Positions 1 through 8,798 of a stretch of 45,668 bases of DNA are shown here, in pieces. Location: contig DASRBO010000088.1 in NCBI GenBank assembly GCA_035653595.1, positions 1-45,668 of the forward strand. Direction: 5' to 3'. The notes under the pieces were generated by a model, which did no database searches, was not told the origin of the DNA, and saw only the letters and a list, made by a program, of their open reading frames with translations. Position 1 is the first letter of the stretch. Each line of letters starts with the position of its first letter. Both the position numbers and the translations under genes were made by a program. The DNA is from DASRBO01 sp035653595. Its GTDB lineage: Bacteria; Actinomycetota; Acidimicrobiia; Acidimicrobiales; JAJPHE01.

Positions 1-1555
1 TGGGCAGGGTGGAACTGGACCCGGTGATCTCGAGAGACGCGCACTGGGTACCTCCGGCCGTCCCTGTCGCCGCCTTGCCGACGTAGACGGTTCCCCCTGA
101 GCCAGGCGACGAGGTTGTGCCACCCAGCGCGGAATTGGCCTCCGCTTTCAGGAGCCCGTTCTCGATGTACGTCGAGCCGCTGTAGGTGTTCGAGTGGGTG
201 ATAGCGACCGTACCCCCGAAGGAGAAGCCGTTGACCGTCAGGGAGCCCAGAGTGGACTGGTCCGAGATGGGCCCGGCGAGGGTCATTGTCCGGCCGCTCT
301 CAACTCCCAGGTAGTTCGCCTCCTGCGGGCCCTGACCCAACTTGATCGGGCCCGACCATGTGTCGCTGGTGGCGTCAATCAACCAAGCCGAGCTGGCGCC
401 GTCGCCGAAGTTCAGCGTGTTGGCAAAGGTCAGTCCAGATCCGCCGACGTTGTTCAGCCATAGCCAGCCACCATGGTCGATAGTCACCGGCCCGGAGCCG
501 AGGGCGCCACTGTTCTCAACCGTCACGCCAGTGCTGGACGCGCTGCCGCTGCTGATCGTGGTGCCGCCACTGTACGTGTTGGCCGCGGTGAGGAAGATCC
601 CTCCCGATGAGGCGGCGCCGGAGTCCGACAGCGCCCCTGTCCCGCCGATTGGGGATCCCGCGGTGAACCTGGCGTTGGTCCCGGGAGCGACGTCGGTGGT
701 ACCGGCGTTGAGGGTGACCGCCCCAGTCGAAAGGGCAACAGCGACGCTTGGATCGATCGAGACCGTCGTCGGTGCGACCCCTGTACCAAAGGAGAAGGGA
801 TTGGTGTAGGTCCCTGAGGCACTGAACGCAAGACGCGCCCCGGAGTCGACCTGGACTAGACCTCCGCCCCCGAGGGCGCCGGCATTCGCAATGTCCAGCT
901 CCCCGCTCACTACCTCGGTCGTGCCGGAATAGGTGTTGGCGCCGGCGAGGGTGACGACTCCTTGCGCGGCACCGGCGTTCACCTGCAGTCCCTGCGTCGC
1001 GTCGCTTCCGGCGATCGGACCCGATACCTCAAGAATGTCGGTGTTGCTGCTGGCGTTGAACTGCGTGCTGGAGGCCGTGACAGTTACGGGACTGCTGATG
1101 AGAACGAACGCTCCTCCGGTCGCGTCGAGGAAGCTGCCTGGCGCGAGACCGTCGGTGCCGTTTACTGACCAGTTCCCGCCAAGTAGGGACTTCTGGAAGG
1201 TGACGGAGGCGAACGCTCCTGACCCCAGCGGGATGTCATCCGTTGTTGCCGTCGCGGTAGCCGCCGACGGAAACATGATCGTGTCCCCGGCGGAGGGGAC
1301 GGTCTCTGGTAGCCCGCCAGCACAGACCCAGTTGCCGGCGGTGCTCCAGTTGGGGCTTCCGCCGGCACCGGTCCACGTGCAGGTGTTCCCGGCAGCGAAC
1401 GCGGGGCTTGGCGCCACGGCCCCGAGCACGAGCGTCGCTACGGCGGCGATGCCCGTTGCCAGCGACGTCAGGAACGCCACAGTGCGACGGGGCCCTCGGT
1501 CCTCCCGCCAAACGCGCCAGAGGACGGAGAAGACTCCTACCCCGCGCTCTTCCAC
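1..1555 (-). CDS. Secreted beta-strand-repeat (PATR-like) protein, partial
   Basis: The C-terminal end is cut by the window edge; about 518 codons are visible. I read the frame by hand. The GTG at 1555 follows a GAGGGGG stretch, and a downstream GTG at 1480 is an alternative start. A basic N-region and a hydrophobic stretch end in PSPAFA|AGN near residue 54, a good type I signal peptide. The mature part is rich in Gly, Ser, Thr and Asn. It carries three passenger-associated-transport-type repeats, seen as LAGANTYSGTT (about residue 205), LTAANTYSGGTT (about 325) and ITHSNTYSGST (about 455), each followed by a segment like SGALGSG. In known proteins these repeats build a right-handed beta-helix, mostly in Gram-negative autotransporters. 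No beta-barrel or anchor is visible because the end is missing. It is the last gene of a likely operon with the ligase-like and WecA-like genes upstream, so it is probably an exported surface protein. Confidence 0.8.
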   Translation of the reverse strand, partial: MEERGVGVFSVLWRVWREDRGPRRTVAFLTSLATGIAAVATLVLGAVAPSPAFAAGNTCTWTGAGGSPNWSTAGNWVCAGGLPETVPSAGDTIMFPSAATATATTDDIPLGSGAFASVTFQKSLLGGNWSVNGTDGLAPGSFLDATGGAFVLISSPVTVTASSTQFNASSNTDILEVSGPIAGSDATQGLQVNAGAAQGVVTLAGANTYSGTTEVVSGELDIANAGALGGGGLVQVDSGARLAFSASGTYTNPFSFGTGVAPTTVSIDPSVAVALSTGAVTLNAGTTDVAPGTNARFTAGSPIGGTGALSDSGAASSGGIFLTAANTYSGGTTISSGSASSTGVTVENSGALGSGPVTIDHGGWLWLNNVGGSGLTFANTLNFGDGASSAWLIDATSDTWSGPIKLGQGPQEANYLGVESGRTMTLAGPISDQSTLGSLTVNGFSFGGTVAITHSNTYSGSTYIENGLLKAEANSALGGTTSSPGSGGTVYVGKAATGTAGGTQCASLEITGSSSTLP

Positions 1556-1653
1556 CTGGCCCCCTCGGTCCGGAGATGTCGTTGCGCGACAGTACAGACA
1601 CGACCCCCCGATTGCAACGGTCTCCCCGACGGGCGATCGCCGCCAGACTCGGG

Positions 1654-3948
1654 TCAGCTGCCGGCAAGCCGCTCCGCCGAGCGCTCGAGTTGACCAACGC
1701 GCGGATCCAGCGGGCTGTCGGCGTGGGCTTGAGCCAGGGCAGCCAGGGCCCGCGCCCCAGCTGCCCCACTTCCTGGGCCGCCGGAGGCTGCTGCGGTTAG
1801 GAGCGCGTCGGCGTAGCTCAACTGAGCGGACTCCGAATACGGATCGAGCTCCGCGGCCCGGGCGAAGCTGGACACCGCTAGCTGAATCAGGGGCCTGGAA
1901 GATGCTGGGCTTCTCCGAGACGCTCCTACGGCGGCGGTGCCGAGTTCCATCCAGTAATTGGGTTCCCATGGATCAAGCTGGGTCGCTGCCCTGAGGTCGG
2001 CGCCGGCCGCATTCGCCTGGTCACGGCCAGCGGCCCAGAGTCGATGATCGGCGCGCCAGGGCGCATCCGCGCGCCAAAAGACCAGCGCCCCAACACCGAT
2101 GACCGCCAAGGTGGCGGCCATGAGCGGAACCGGCCCAACGACACGACCCTGATCCCGCCCTCGCCGCAAGAGCTGCCCCGCCCACTGTTCAGCCCTCTCT
2201 CGAAGGGCCCGATCGTCGAGGTCCGCAGCGGTGGCGGGCGCCACCTCGTGAAGAGCAAACGGACTCCGGACCAAGCGGCCGTGATCCCAGGTCGACCTGG
2301 CAAGTACGCCCGCAAGGCCGAGAATTGTCCAGAAGTAGAACCAGGTCGCCACCTGGTCGACATCGAAGCTCGCCTGCACCAGATAGGCCACCAGTGCTCC
2401 GGCCAAGCCGACGGCGGTGTACCCACAAGCCTCCAACTCCTGGTGGTTTGGGCCGGACACCCGTCTGACCCGCCAGAGGATCCAGGCGGCGCTGACGACC
2501 AGCGCGCACAACAGCCCGAGGCCCAGGACCCCCTGGCCGGCGAACCAAGCCAGGAAGAGGTTGTGTGGGCCGTTGACATACGAGGTGGTCCCGAGGGTCT
2601 TGAACAGAGCGGCGTCCTGGTAGCGACTGTAGACAGAGCCATAGGCGTCCGGGCCAATCCCCAAAATGGGGTGGTGGAGGCCGGCCCTGATCGCGGCCAT
2701 CCAGTAGCCGTAACGCTGATTGACCGAGGTCCCGGCCGCATGAGCGAAGACCGCCGAAAGCGGCTCGCCCGTGAACCGCGGACTCGCCACGGCAGCGATC
2801 ACGCCCGCCACGACGACTCCCACCAGGGCGACGACCGGCTTGGCCCGGCGCCGGACCAGCGGCGACAGCCCGACAACGAGAACGGGCGCTGCCAAAAGGG
2901 TGGCGAGCCAAGCACCTCGGGCCGCTGTCTTGACGAGAAGCACCAGGCAGATCACCGCGACAGCCGCCAAGACAGCACGCTCCAGCCGGTGCCGCGAGAG
3001 GACCACCGCGTCCACCACGATCAAGGGCAGGAGCGTGGCCAAGACCCCTCCGAGATGATTCGGGTTCCCAAGGGTCGAGAAGACGTTGGCAATGACTCCG
3101 GTTTTCCAGGGCACGAAATCCCACTTCGTCGCGGAGAACACGTCGTGCAGCTGGATGACGCCGTACACAACCATCGGGACGCTAGAAACGATCATGACCC
3201 GAATGACCTGGCGCAGTTGGTCGCGGCTGAAGCTCTCGGCGGCCGCCACGGCGACAACCGCCAGCGACAGAATCAGGATGAAGCCGTCGCTTGACTGGTA
3301 TGCCCCCATCAAGCTCGTCTTGGGTAGAAGCGAAGTGGCCGTCGTCAGACCCATCCACGCGACGACACCAGCAATCGGCCATTGGAGCCCGTTTACGAGC
3401 CTACGGGGCCGCCACCCTACGAGTGCGTCAACAGCCCAGCAACCGGCGATCAGGGTCGCTGCCGTCACTATGACCGTCAACCGGGGGAGGTTGTCCACCT
3501 CCGCCGTAGATGGATCCATTAGAGATGGGACTACCACCAGAAGGACGAGGATGATCAACTGCCGGAAGCGAACCAAGGAAGTGGGGGCGACCATCCGGCG
3601 CCAGACGGCGTACGTGTAGGTGCCGACTGCGGCCAGCACGGAGAGGAACAGGCAAAGCGTTAGGGAGTGAAGGACTCCCGCTCCCCTGAGACTCAAGATG
3701 AGCAGGTTGACTAGTCCCCAAAGGCCCAAAGCCGCTCGATTGCCTCGCTTCGTTGTCCCAACTATGGAACGCCTCGATGGCGTCCCCCGGCCCGGAACAC
3801 CTCGATGGCCTCGAGGGCCGAAGTCTCCAGGAGGAGGCTTGGTACGTCCGCGCCGCCGAGTTCTCGCCATGCCTAGGTAACTTCTGGCTCTTCGTGGCCT
3901 GCCGGGGGCGTAAAGCGCGCCATCCAGACCACGCGACTTCCAGGCCAT
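1654..3948 (-). CDS. O-antigen ligase/polymerase family membrane protein (copy 1)
   Basis: A 764-residue polytopic membrane protein of the Wzy_C/WaaL family, which polymerises or transfers lipid-linked glycans at the outer face of the membrane. About a dozen hydrophobic segments lie between residues 70 and 620. Family-like signatures are GNPNHLGGVLATLLPL near residue 295 and GIGPDAYGSVYSRYQD near 430, within the large periplasm-type loop. The C-terminal 150 residues are soluble and helix-rich (NYWMELGTAAV, then FARAAELDPYSESAQLSYA), like TPR units. The ATG at 3948 has AGGGGTGG upstream; an ATG at 3870 is also possible and would give an N-terminus like that of the paralogue at 20786-23068. It lies 41 bp after the WecA-like gene and 98 bp before the repeat protein, so co-transcription is likely. 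Ligase and polymerase cannot be told apart from sequence alone. Confidence 0.85.
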   Translation of the reverse strand: MAWKSRGLDGALYAPGRPRRARSYLGMARTRRRGRTKPPPGDFGPRGHRGVPGRGTPSRRSIVGTTKRGNRAALGLWGLVNLLILSLRGAGVLHSLTLCLFLSVLAAVGTYTYAVWRRMVAPTSLVRFRQLIILVLLVVVPSLMDPSTAEVDNLPRLTVIVTAATLIAGCWAVDALVGWRPRRLVNGLQWPIAGVVAWMGLTTATSLLPKTSLMGAYQSSDGFILILSLAVVAVAAAESFSRDQLRQVIRVMIVSSVPMVVYGVIQLHDVFSATKWDFVPWKTGVIANVFSTLGNPNHLGGVLATLLPLIVVDAVVLSRHRLERAVLAAVAVICLVLLVKTAARGAWLATLLAAPVLVVGLSPLVRRRAKPVVALVGVVVAGVIAAVASPRFTGEPLSAVFAHAAGTSVNQRYGYWMAAIRAGLHHPILGIGPDAYGSVYSRYQDAALFKTLGTTSYVNGPHNLFLAWFAGQGVLGLGLLCALVVSAAWILWRVRRVSGPNHQELEACGYTAVGLAGALVAYLVQASFDVDQVATWFYFWTILGLAGVLARSTWDHGRLVRSPFALHEVAPATAADLDDRALRERAEQWAGQLLRRGRDQGRVVGPVPLMAATLAVIGVGALVFWRADAPWRADHRLWAAGRDQANAAGADLRAATQLDPWEPNYWMELGTAAVGASRRSPASSRPLIQLAVSSFARAAELDPYSESAQLSYADALLTAAASGGPGSGAAGARALAALAQAHADSPLDPRVGQLERSAERLAGS

Positions 3949-3989
3949 GAAACCACCCCTATTGTCACAGTGAGGACAGCGTCATGAAG

Positions 3990-5153
3990 TTAACCAGTGC
4001 CCTCCTCGGGCGCTGCCGATTCAAGGGTCGGAGTGTTCGGGGCGTGGCCTGGCGGGATGAGCGGCTCGGGCTCGTGAGAGATCACTTCCCGAATCATGAA
4101 CTTACGCCGTCGGCTCGTCTCGTATACCGGGACCCTGCCCAAGAGCCCGCCGATGAACAGCGCTATCGCGGCGACCAGCCCAATCAGGAGGAGTGCAGTG
4201 GCCCGATCCAGCCGAGTCATCACGATTGCTAGCCACGACAGCGCTGCAGCGACTCCATAAATCAAGCTCACCGTAACCCTAACCGGGATGCCTACTAGGA
4301 CGAGGCGATGGCTCGTGTGATCGCGGCCGCCTGAGAACGGGCTCCGGTGATGAACTATCCGACTGATTGTCACGAGCGTGGTATCGAATAGGGCGACCCC
4401 GAGGACTAGGACCGGTACAAAGAAGCTGATTCGAGTCGCCGGGTTGGTCCGCAGACGGAGGCTCAAGGCGCCTAATAGAAAGCCGAGAAACAGAGCTCCG
4501 GCATCGCCCATGTAAATCTTGGCCGGATGGAAATTGTGCCGCAGAAAGCCCGCGGCACACCCCACCAGGGCGAGCGCCATCACGGCCACGAGGAATTGTC
4601 CGTTGAGGTATGCCACGACGAATAGGCCCAGGGACGCGATTCCAGCCACCCCTGCCGACAGTCCGTCCATGTTGTCGAGAAAGTTGAATGCATTTGTGAC
4701 GCCGACAATCCAGAGAACCGTCAACAGGTCATCGAGTATTCGGTGGCCGAATAGGAGACGTGATACTAGATGGGCTCTTGTGCCCGTCGTAAGCACGGCG
4801 AGTGCGGCCACAGCCTCGAATACGAGTCGCACCCAGGCGCCCAGGCCTCGAATATCATCGATCAACCCGAGTACGCTCAAGGCCACCGCAAGGCCGAGAA
4901 CAGTGAGGAGATTCCCGGTCCCACCCACAGGACGCTTGATGGTCGCGGCGGCGGCAATCACTATGGCGAAGGTGACGACGATCGCCACGCCGCCGAGGTA
5001 CGGGACTGGGTTCTCCTGGGACTTGATGGCTCCCGGGCGGTCTAAGACATTCCACCGGAGGGCCAGCCGGAGGGCGATTGGGGTAAGAACGACTGCGACC
5101 GCCCCGGTCGTGAGGGGAACGGTCAGGTACTCCCACCAGGCAAGGCCGCTCAA
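3990..5153 (-). CDS. Polyprenyl-phosphate N-acetylhexosamine-1-phosphate transferase (WecA/TagO-like)
   Basis: A 387-residue integral membrane enzyme of the MraY/WecA/TagO family. The family moves a sugar-1-phosphate from a UDP-sugar onto undecaprenyl- or decaprenyl-phosphate, the committed step of glycan assembly. Visible family motifs are LGLIDDIRGLG (Mg-binding Asp pair), NAFNFLDNMDGLSAG, HPAKIYMGDAGALFLGF and the late SPFSGGRDHTSHRLV loop, which contains the HxxH typical of WecA-type members rather than MraY. About eleven hydrophobic segments are present. The start is a TTG at 5153 with CGGAGG six to seven bases upstream, better supported than any internal ATG. It is the first gene of the leftward wecA-ligase-repeat protein operon and is divergent from the UDP-sugar dehydrogenase. 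It probably primes the polymer built by this locus, but it could also serve general wall assembly. Confidence 0.93.
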   Translation of the reverse strand: MSGLAWWEYLTVPLTTGAVAVVLTPIALRLALRWNVLDRPGAIKSQENPVPYLGGVAIVVTFAIVIAAAATIKRPVGGTGNLLTVLGLAVALSVLGLIDDIRGLGAWVRLVFEAVAALAVLTTGTRAHLVSRLLFGHRILDDLLTVLWIVGVTNAFNFLDNMDGLSAGVAGIASLGLFVVAYLNGQFLVAVMALALVGCAAGFLRHNFHPAKIYMGDAGALFLGFLLGALSLRLRTNPATRISFFVPVLVLGVALFDTTLVTISRIVHHRSPFSGGRDHTSHRLVLVGIPVRVTVSLIYGVAAALSWLAIVMTRLDRATALLLIGLVAAIALFIGGLLGRVPVYETSRRRKFMIREVISHEPEPLIPPGHAPNTPTLESAAPEEGTG

Positions 5154-5260
5154 GCCAGCCTCCGACTGATACCTCTGTAACTGGGCGGCCCCGGCTGCAC
5201 CCTCCAGAGCCTAGAGGCAGGCGATAGCGTCAGGTCCAAGAACACCTCCGGGAGCAGCCC

Positions 5261-6568
5261 TTGACCGACGAATCCTACGAATTTCCAGATCTGGGGCAGC
5301 CACGAGTGCCTGTCGCGGTGGTCGGTCAGGGTTATGTCGGACTTCCCCTAGCACTGGCCGCCGCCGAGAGCGGCTATGAGGTCGTCGGAATTGACCTAGA
5401 CGCCGATCGCGTCGAGCAGCTGAACCGCGGCGCCAGCCCCATAGCCGACGTCTCTAGCTCAACTCTAGAGCGCAATCTCGCGTCCCACTCATATCGGGCA
5501 ACCGCCTCCTTCTCAGACGTCAAGGCGTGCCGCGTCATCGTCCTATGCGTGCCAACGCCATACCGTGACCAAGCGCCCGACCTTAGCCATGTGGCCTCAG
5601 CAGCGGCCCAAGTCGGAGCCCACATGGGCCCGGGGTGTCTGTTGATCCTCGAGTCCACGACCTATCCGGGAACTACAGAGGAGTTCTTAAGGCCAGCGCT
5701 CGAGTCCGCATCGGGGCTCACTGCTGGCCGCGACTTCGACCTTGCATTCAGCCCCGAGCGAATTGATCCGGGTAATCCGACCTTTGGCATCCGCAACACA
5801 CCGAAGATTGTGGGCGGTACAACTCCACGGGCCACCGAAAGAGCCGCTGGTTTCTACGCGCGCTTCATAGAGCAGGTGGTGCCCGTCTCGAGTCCGGCCA
5901 CAGCTGAAATGGCCAAGCTCCTCGAAAACGTGTTCCGTCACATCAACATCGCCCTAGTCAACGAACTGGCAATTTTGTGCCGGGACATGAATATAGACCC
6001 TTGGGAAGTAATCGACGCGGCGGCATCGAAACCGTTCGGGTTCATGCCCTTCTACCCTGGCCCCGGCGTGGGCGGCCACTGCATTCCGGTTGATCCGATG
6101 TACCTGTCATGGCGAGTCCGTCAGTTCGGGGGTGCTGCCAAATTTATTGACCTAGCCCGCGACGTCAACGACGCCATGCCTCTCTATTGCGCAGGACGTG
6201 TCCAGGACCTCCTGAATGAGGAAGGCCGACCCCTCAAAGGCGCGAAGGTTCTTATTCTCGGAGTCGCATATAAGCCTAACGTTGCGGACGTGCGGGAATC
6301 GTCCGCAATCTCTCTGATCAGTGCGTTGCGCCGGAAGGGCGCTCACGTCCAGTACCACGATCCATTCGTAGGCCACCTCCACATTCCGGGCGGTGCTGTG
6401 CTGCACAGTGTTGAAATCGACGCGGCCCTGACAGAGCAACTTGACTGCATCGTCATACACACCCCTCATCAGAACATTGACCATCATCGGGTTCTCGACA
6501 ATGCAACCGTCATCTACGACATACGCAACAGCCTTCGCCTCTCACACCCCCGCGTTCACACCCTGTAG
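5261..6568 (+). CDS. wbpA: UDP-N-acetylhexosamine 6-dehydrogenase (WbpA/WecC type)
   Basis: A 435-residue cytosolic NAD-dependent nucleotide-sugar dehydrogenase. It oxidises C6 of a UDP-N-acetylhexosamine to the uronic acid. The Rossmann motif VGQGYVGLPLA is at residues 21-31. The catalytic lysine lies in SPATAEMAKLLEN (K219 or K220). The catalytic Cys274 lies in GPGVGGHCIPVDPMYLSW; the GHCIPVDP form is typical of enzymes acting on UDP-N-acetyl sugars, whereas UDP-glucose dehydrogenases usually have GGSCFPKD. The C-terminal domain (VLILGVAYKPNVADVRES) is complete. The start is TTG at 5261 with GGGAG seven bases before it. The next gene starts 10 bp downstream. With WbpB-, WbpE- and WbpD-like enzymes in the same locus, it most likely makes UDP-GlcNAc uronic acid. 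A UDP-ManNAc dehydrogenase role is the main alternative. Confidence 0.9.
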   Translation: MTDESYEFPDLGQPRVPVAVVGQGYVGLPLALAAAESGYEVVGIDLDADRVEQLNRGASPIADVSSSTLERNLASHSYRATASFSDVKACRVIVLCVPTPYRDQAPDLSHVASAAAQVGAHMGPGCLLILESTTYPGTTEEFLRPALESASGLTAGRDFDLAFSPERIDPGNPTFGIRNTPKIVGGTTPRATERAAGFYARFIEQVVPVSSPATAEMAKLLENVFRHINIALVNELAILCRDMNIDPWEVIDAAASKPFGFMPFYPGPGVGGHCIPVDPMYLSWRVRQFGGAAKFIDLARDVNDAMPLYCAGRVQDLLNEEGRPLKGAKVLILGVAYKPNVADVRESSAISLISALRRKGAHVQYHDPFVGHLHIPGGAVLHSVEIDAALTEQLDCIVIHTPHQNIDHHRVLDNATVIYDIRNSLRLSHPRVHTL

Positions 6569-6577
6569 GAGAATGAC

Positions 6578-7537
6578 ATGCGCGCTCTGATAACTGGCGG
6601 CGCTGGATTCATTGGCTCTCATCTCGCTGACCGGCTCTTGCAGCGAGGAGACCAAGTGATGGTGCTTGACAACCTCTCGACGGGGCGTTACTCGAACGTG
6701 GAACATCTACTCGACCGGCCCGATTTCGAGTTCGTCCTAGGCTCAATTCTCAATGCGGACCTTGTGGATGACCTGGTTAGTCGGGCCGACGCGGTTTTCC
6801 ACTTAGCGGCCGCCGTCGGGGTCGACCTGATTGTCCGTCACCCGCTCGAGAGTTTGGCCACCAATATTCGCGGTTCTGAAATCGTATTCGAGAAGGCCCA
6901 CAAGCACGGCGTCAGAACTCTTGTCACGTCGACCAGCGAGATCTACGGAAAGAACACGTCGGATCTTCTACATGAAGAAGACGACAGGATCCTAGGGTCT
7001 CCCCTCAAAAGTCGTTGGTCATACTCGGAAGCCAAAGCCATAGACGAGATTCTCGCCTTCACTTACTGGAAGGAGAAAGGGCTCGAGACGGTTATTACGA
7101 GGCTATTCAATACCGTTGGTCCACGCCAGACCGGTAGCTATGGCATGGTGATCCCGCGTCTGGTGAATCAGGCCATACGGGGAGAGCCGCTGACGGTATA
7201 CGGTGACGGTAAGCAAACGAGATGCTTTTGCTACGTGGGGGAGATTGTTGAGGCTCTAATAGCCTTGCTCGAGCATCCCGAGGCATATGGTCGTGTCTTC
7301 AACCTCGGTAGCACCGAAGAAGTGACAGTAGAGGATCTAGCTCACCGAGTGATCTCAATCTCTGGCTCCGACAGTACGATCCGATTGATACCTTATGCAG
7401 AAGCATACGAAGAAGGGTTCGAGGATATGCAGCGCCGCGTACCAGACACCTCTCGGGCGAAAACTCTCGTCGGGTTCGCACCATCCGTCGCGCTGGATGA
7501 CATCATTCAGATGGTAGTTGAAGAGCAAAGAGGATAG
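6578..7537 (+). CDS. Extended SDR nucleotide-sugar decarboxylase/dehydratase-like protein
   Basis: A 319-residue extended short-chain dehydrogenase/reductase with NAD-binding TGGAGFIGSHLADRLL at the N-terminus, LDNLSTG, HLAAAVGV, and the catalytic pair in SYSEAKAIDE (YxxxK). The active-site strand reads TSTSEIYG. The Thr-Ser-Glu arrangement is found in UDP-glucuronate decarboxylases and in 4,6-dehydratases, while simple 4-epimerases usually have SSxxVYG. The segment GEPLTVYGDGKQTRCFCYV and the C-terminal RRVPDTSRAKTLVGFAP also resemble UDP-xylose synthases. The ATG has TAGGAGA just upstream and follows the dehydrogenase stop by 9 bp, so the two are translationally close. It may decarboxylate or otherwise modify the uronic acid made upstream. 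The exact substrate cannot be fixed from sequence. Confidence 0.85.
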   Translation: MRALITGGAGFIGSHLADRLLQRGDQVMVLDNLSTGRYSNVEHLLDRPDFEFVLGSILNADLVDDLVSRADAVFHLAAAVGVDLIVRHPLESLATNIRGSEIVFEKAHKHGVRTLVTSTSEIYGKNTSDLLHEEDDRILGSPLKSRWSYSEAKAIDEILAFTYWKEKGLETVITRLFNTVGPRQTGSYGMVIPRLVNQAIRGEPLTVYGDGKQTRCFCYVGEIVEALIALLEHPEAYGRVFNLGSTEEVTVEDLAHRVISISGSDSTIRLIPYAEAYEEGFEDMQRRVPDTSRAKTLVGFAPSVALDDIIQMVVEEQRG

Positions 7538-7570
7538 CACCTCCTGCGCAATCCGATTTCGACATTGTCA

Positions 7571-8662
7571 TTAGACGTTAAGTGCACTAATGACGGCGGC
7601 AGATACACCTTTGGCATCTGACTCTGTCATCGCGGCATGCATAGGAAGCGAGAGCAGTTCGTCGGAAGCCTGTTCCGCGATTGGACATCGCCCGGCAACC
7701 CAAGGTTCCAAGCTCGCCTGACGCGACAGCGCCAGCGGATAGTGAATGCCGGTCTCTATCCCCTGTTGTGACAGCGCTGCCCTAATCGAGTCACGCAGCC
7801 CTCCAGCGATCCGAATTGGGAAGAGGTGGTGGACCGAGCCGTCGGACCAGGGTACGAGGCTGATGCCATCGACGTCGGCCAATGCGGAGTGATACACCGA
7901 AGCTATTCGCCGCCGAGCACGGTTCCACTCTGCAAGATGAGATAGCTTCACCGACAGAAGGGCCGCTTGCAGCCCGTCAAGTCGCGAGCAGTATCCAACC
8001 TCGACATGCTCATAGCGACCTGCCGCACCATGGTCTCGCAGCCTCTTGACCCGAGCGATGACGTCGGTATCCCTCGATATTACGATCCCGCCGTCGCCGA
8101 GGGCGCCGAGGTTCTTTCCGGGATAGAAACTGAAGCACCCTACGTCACCGGCTGACCCGACCTTTCGGCCTAGCCACGATGCGAGATGTGCCTGTGCGGC
8201 GTCCTCAATTACTGCCAACCCTCTCGCCCGCCACGAATCTATTAGATCGAGAGGGACTGGATTGCCGTATAGATGAACAGGGATGATGGCGCGCGTCCGG
8301 GGCGACAACGCCCCTTCGACGGCCCTCGGATCTATCAGAAGCGTGTTTGGATCGACGTCGACAATCACGGGGACCGCGCCCGCATGGATTACCGCCTCGG
8401 CTGTCGCGACGAACGTCATCGCGGGCACGATGACCTCGGCCGCGCCACCAATACCTAGTGCTCGCAAAGCTAGAGCCAAGGCATCGGTTCCCGAACCGCA
8501 CCCAGCACCAAAGTCCACACCGTGCGTCTGGGCGAAAGCTTCCTCGAACGACTCCACCCGCTCCCCGCCGACGAACTCCCCGGACGCAAGCACTTGAGTG
8601 AATGCGGCGATCAACTCATTGGCGAGCGTTCCATGCAGCGGTCGCAGATCTACGAGCTTCAA
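7571..8662 (-). CDS. wbpE: DegT/DnrJ/EryC1/StrS PLP aminotransferase (WbpE-like)
   Basis: A 363-residue cytosolic aminotransferase of the sugar 3-/4-aminotransferase family, which transfers an amino group from glutamate to a keto-sugar nucleotide using pyridoxal phosphate. The cofactor lysine is K183 in FSFYPGKNLGALGDGG, a context shared by the 3-aminotransferases WbpE, QdtB and FdtB. EDAAQAH (Asp154) holds the PLP ring nitrogen, and GCGSGTDAL binds phosphate. Length is normal for the family. It faces the SDR gene tail to tail, with 33 bp between, and is divergent from the methyltransferase. With WbpA-, WbpB- and WbpD-like proteins nearby, the likely product is the 3-amino sugar of the diacetamido-uronic acid pathway. 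A dTDP-3-keto-sugar substrate is the alternative, but no dTDP-sugar genes are present. Confidence 0.87.
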   Translation of the reverse strand: MKLVDLRPLHGTLANELIAAFTQVLASGEFVGGERVESFEEAFAQTHGVDFGAGCGSGTDALALALRALGIGGAAEVIVPAMTFVATAEAVIHAGAVPVIVDVDPNTLLIDPRAVEGALSPRTRAIIPVHLYGNPVPLDLIDSWRARGLAVIEDAAQAHLASWLGRKVGSAGDVGCFSFYPGKNLGALGDGGIVISRDTDVIARVKRLRDHGAAGRYEHVEVGYCSRLDGLQAALLSVKLSHLAEWNRARRRIASVYHSALADVDGISLVPWSDGSVHHLFPIRIAGGLRDSIRAALSQQGIETGIHYPLALSRQASLEPWVAGRCPIAEQASDELLSLPMHAAMTESDAKGVSAAVISALNV

Positions 8663-8758
8663 GGTTGCCCCGGGGCCTGTACGAGACGTCCGCGAGGCTG
8701 GCGAGGACGATGCCGCAAGGACGAATGAGCGCTGATCACTAGGTCGCGGATCCTCCAG

Positions 8759-8781
8759 GTCACGGGTGACACGATCGTCAC
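8759..8781. promoter_or_regulatory. Alternating GTCAC/GTGAC half-sites between divergent genes
   Basis: Three five-base units alternate in orientation: GTCAC, two bases, GTGAC, six bases, GTCAC. They make two overlapping dyads. They lie in the 136 bp between the aminotransferase and the methyltransferase, 18 bases before the methyltransferase ATG. The position suits an operator for a dimeric regulator, but no regulator gene is adjacent and chance is not excluded. Confidence 0.3.
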
Positions 8782-8798
8782 GAGGTTAGTGTGAGTAC

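Noticed and set aside
2044..3294. Plus-strand frame of about 416 codons
   Set aside because: Antisense to the first O-antigen-ligase-like gene, with no recognisable fold.
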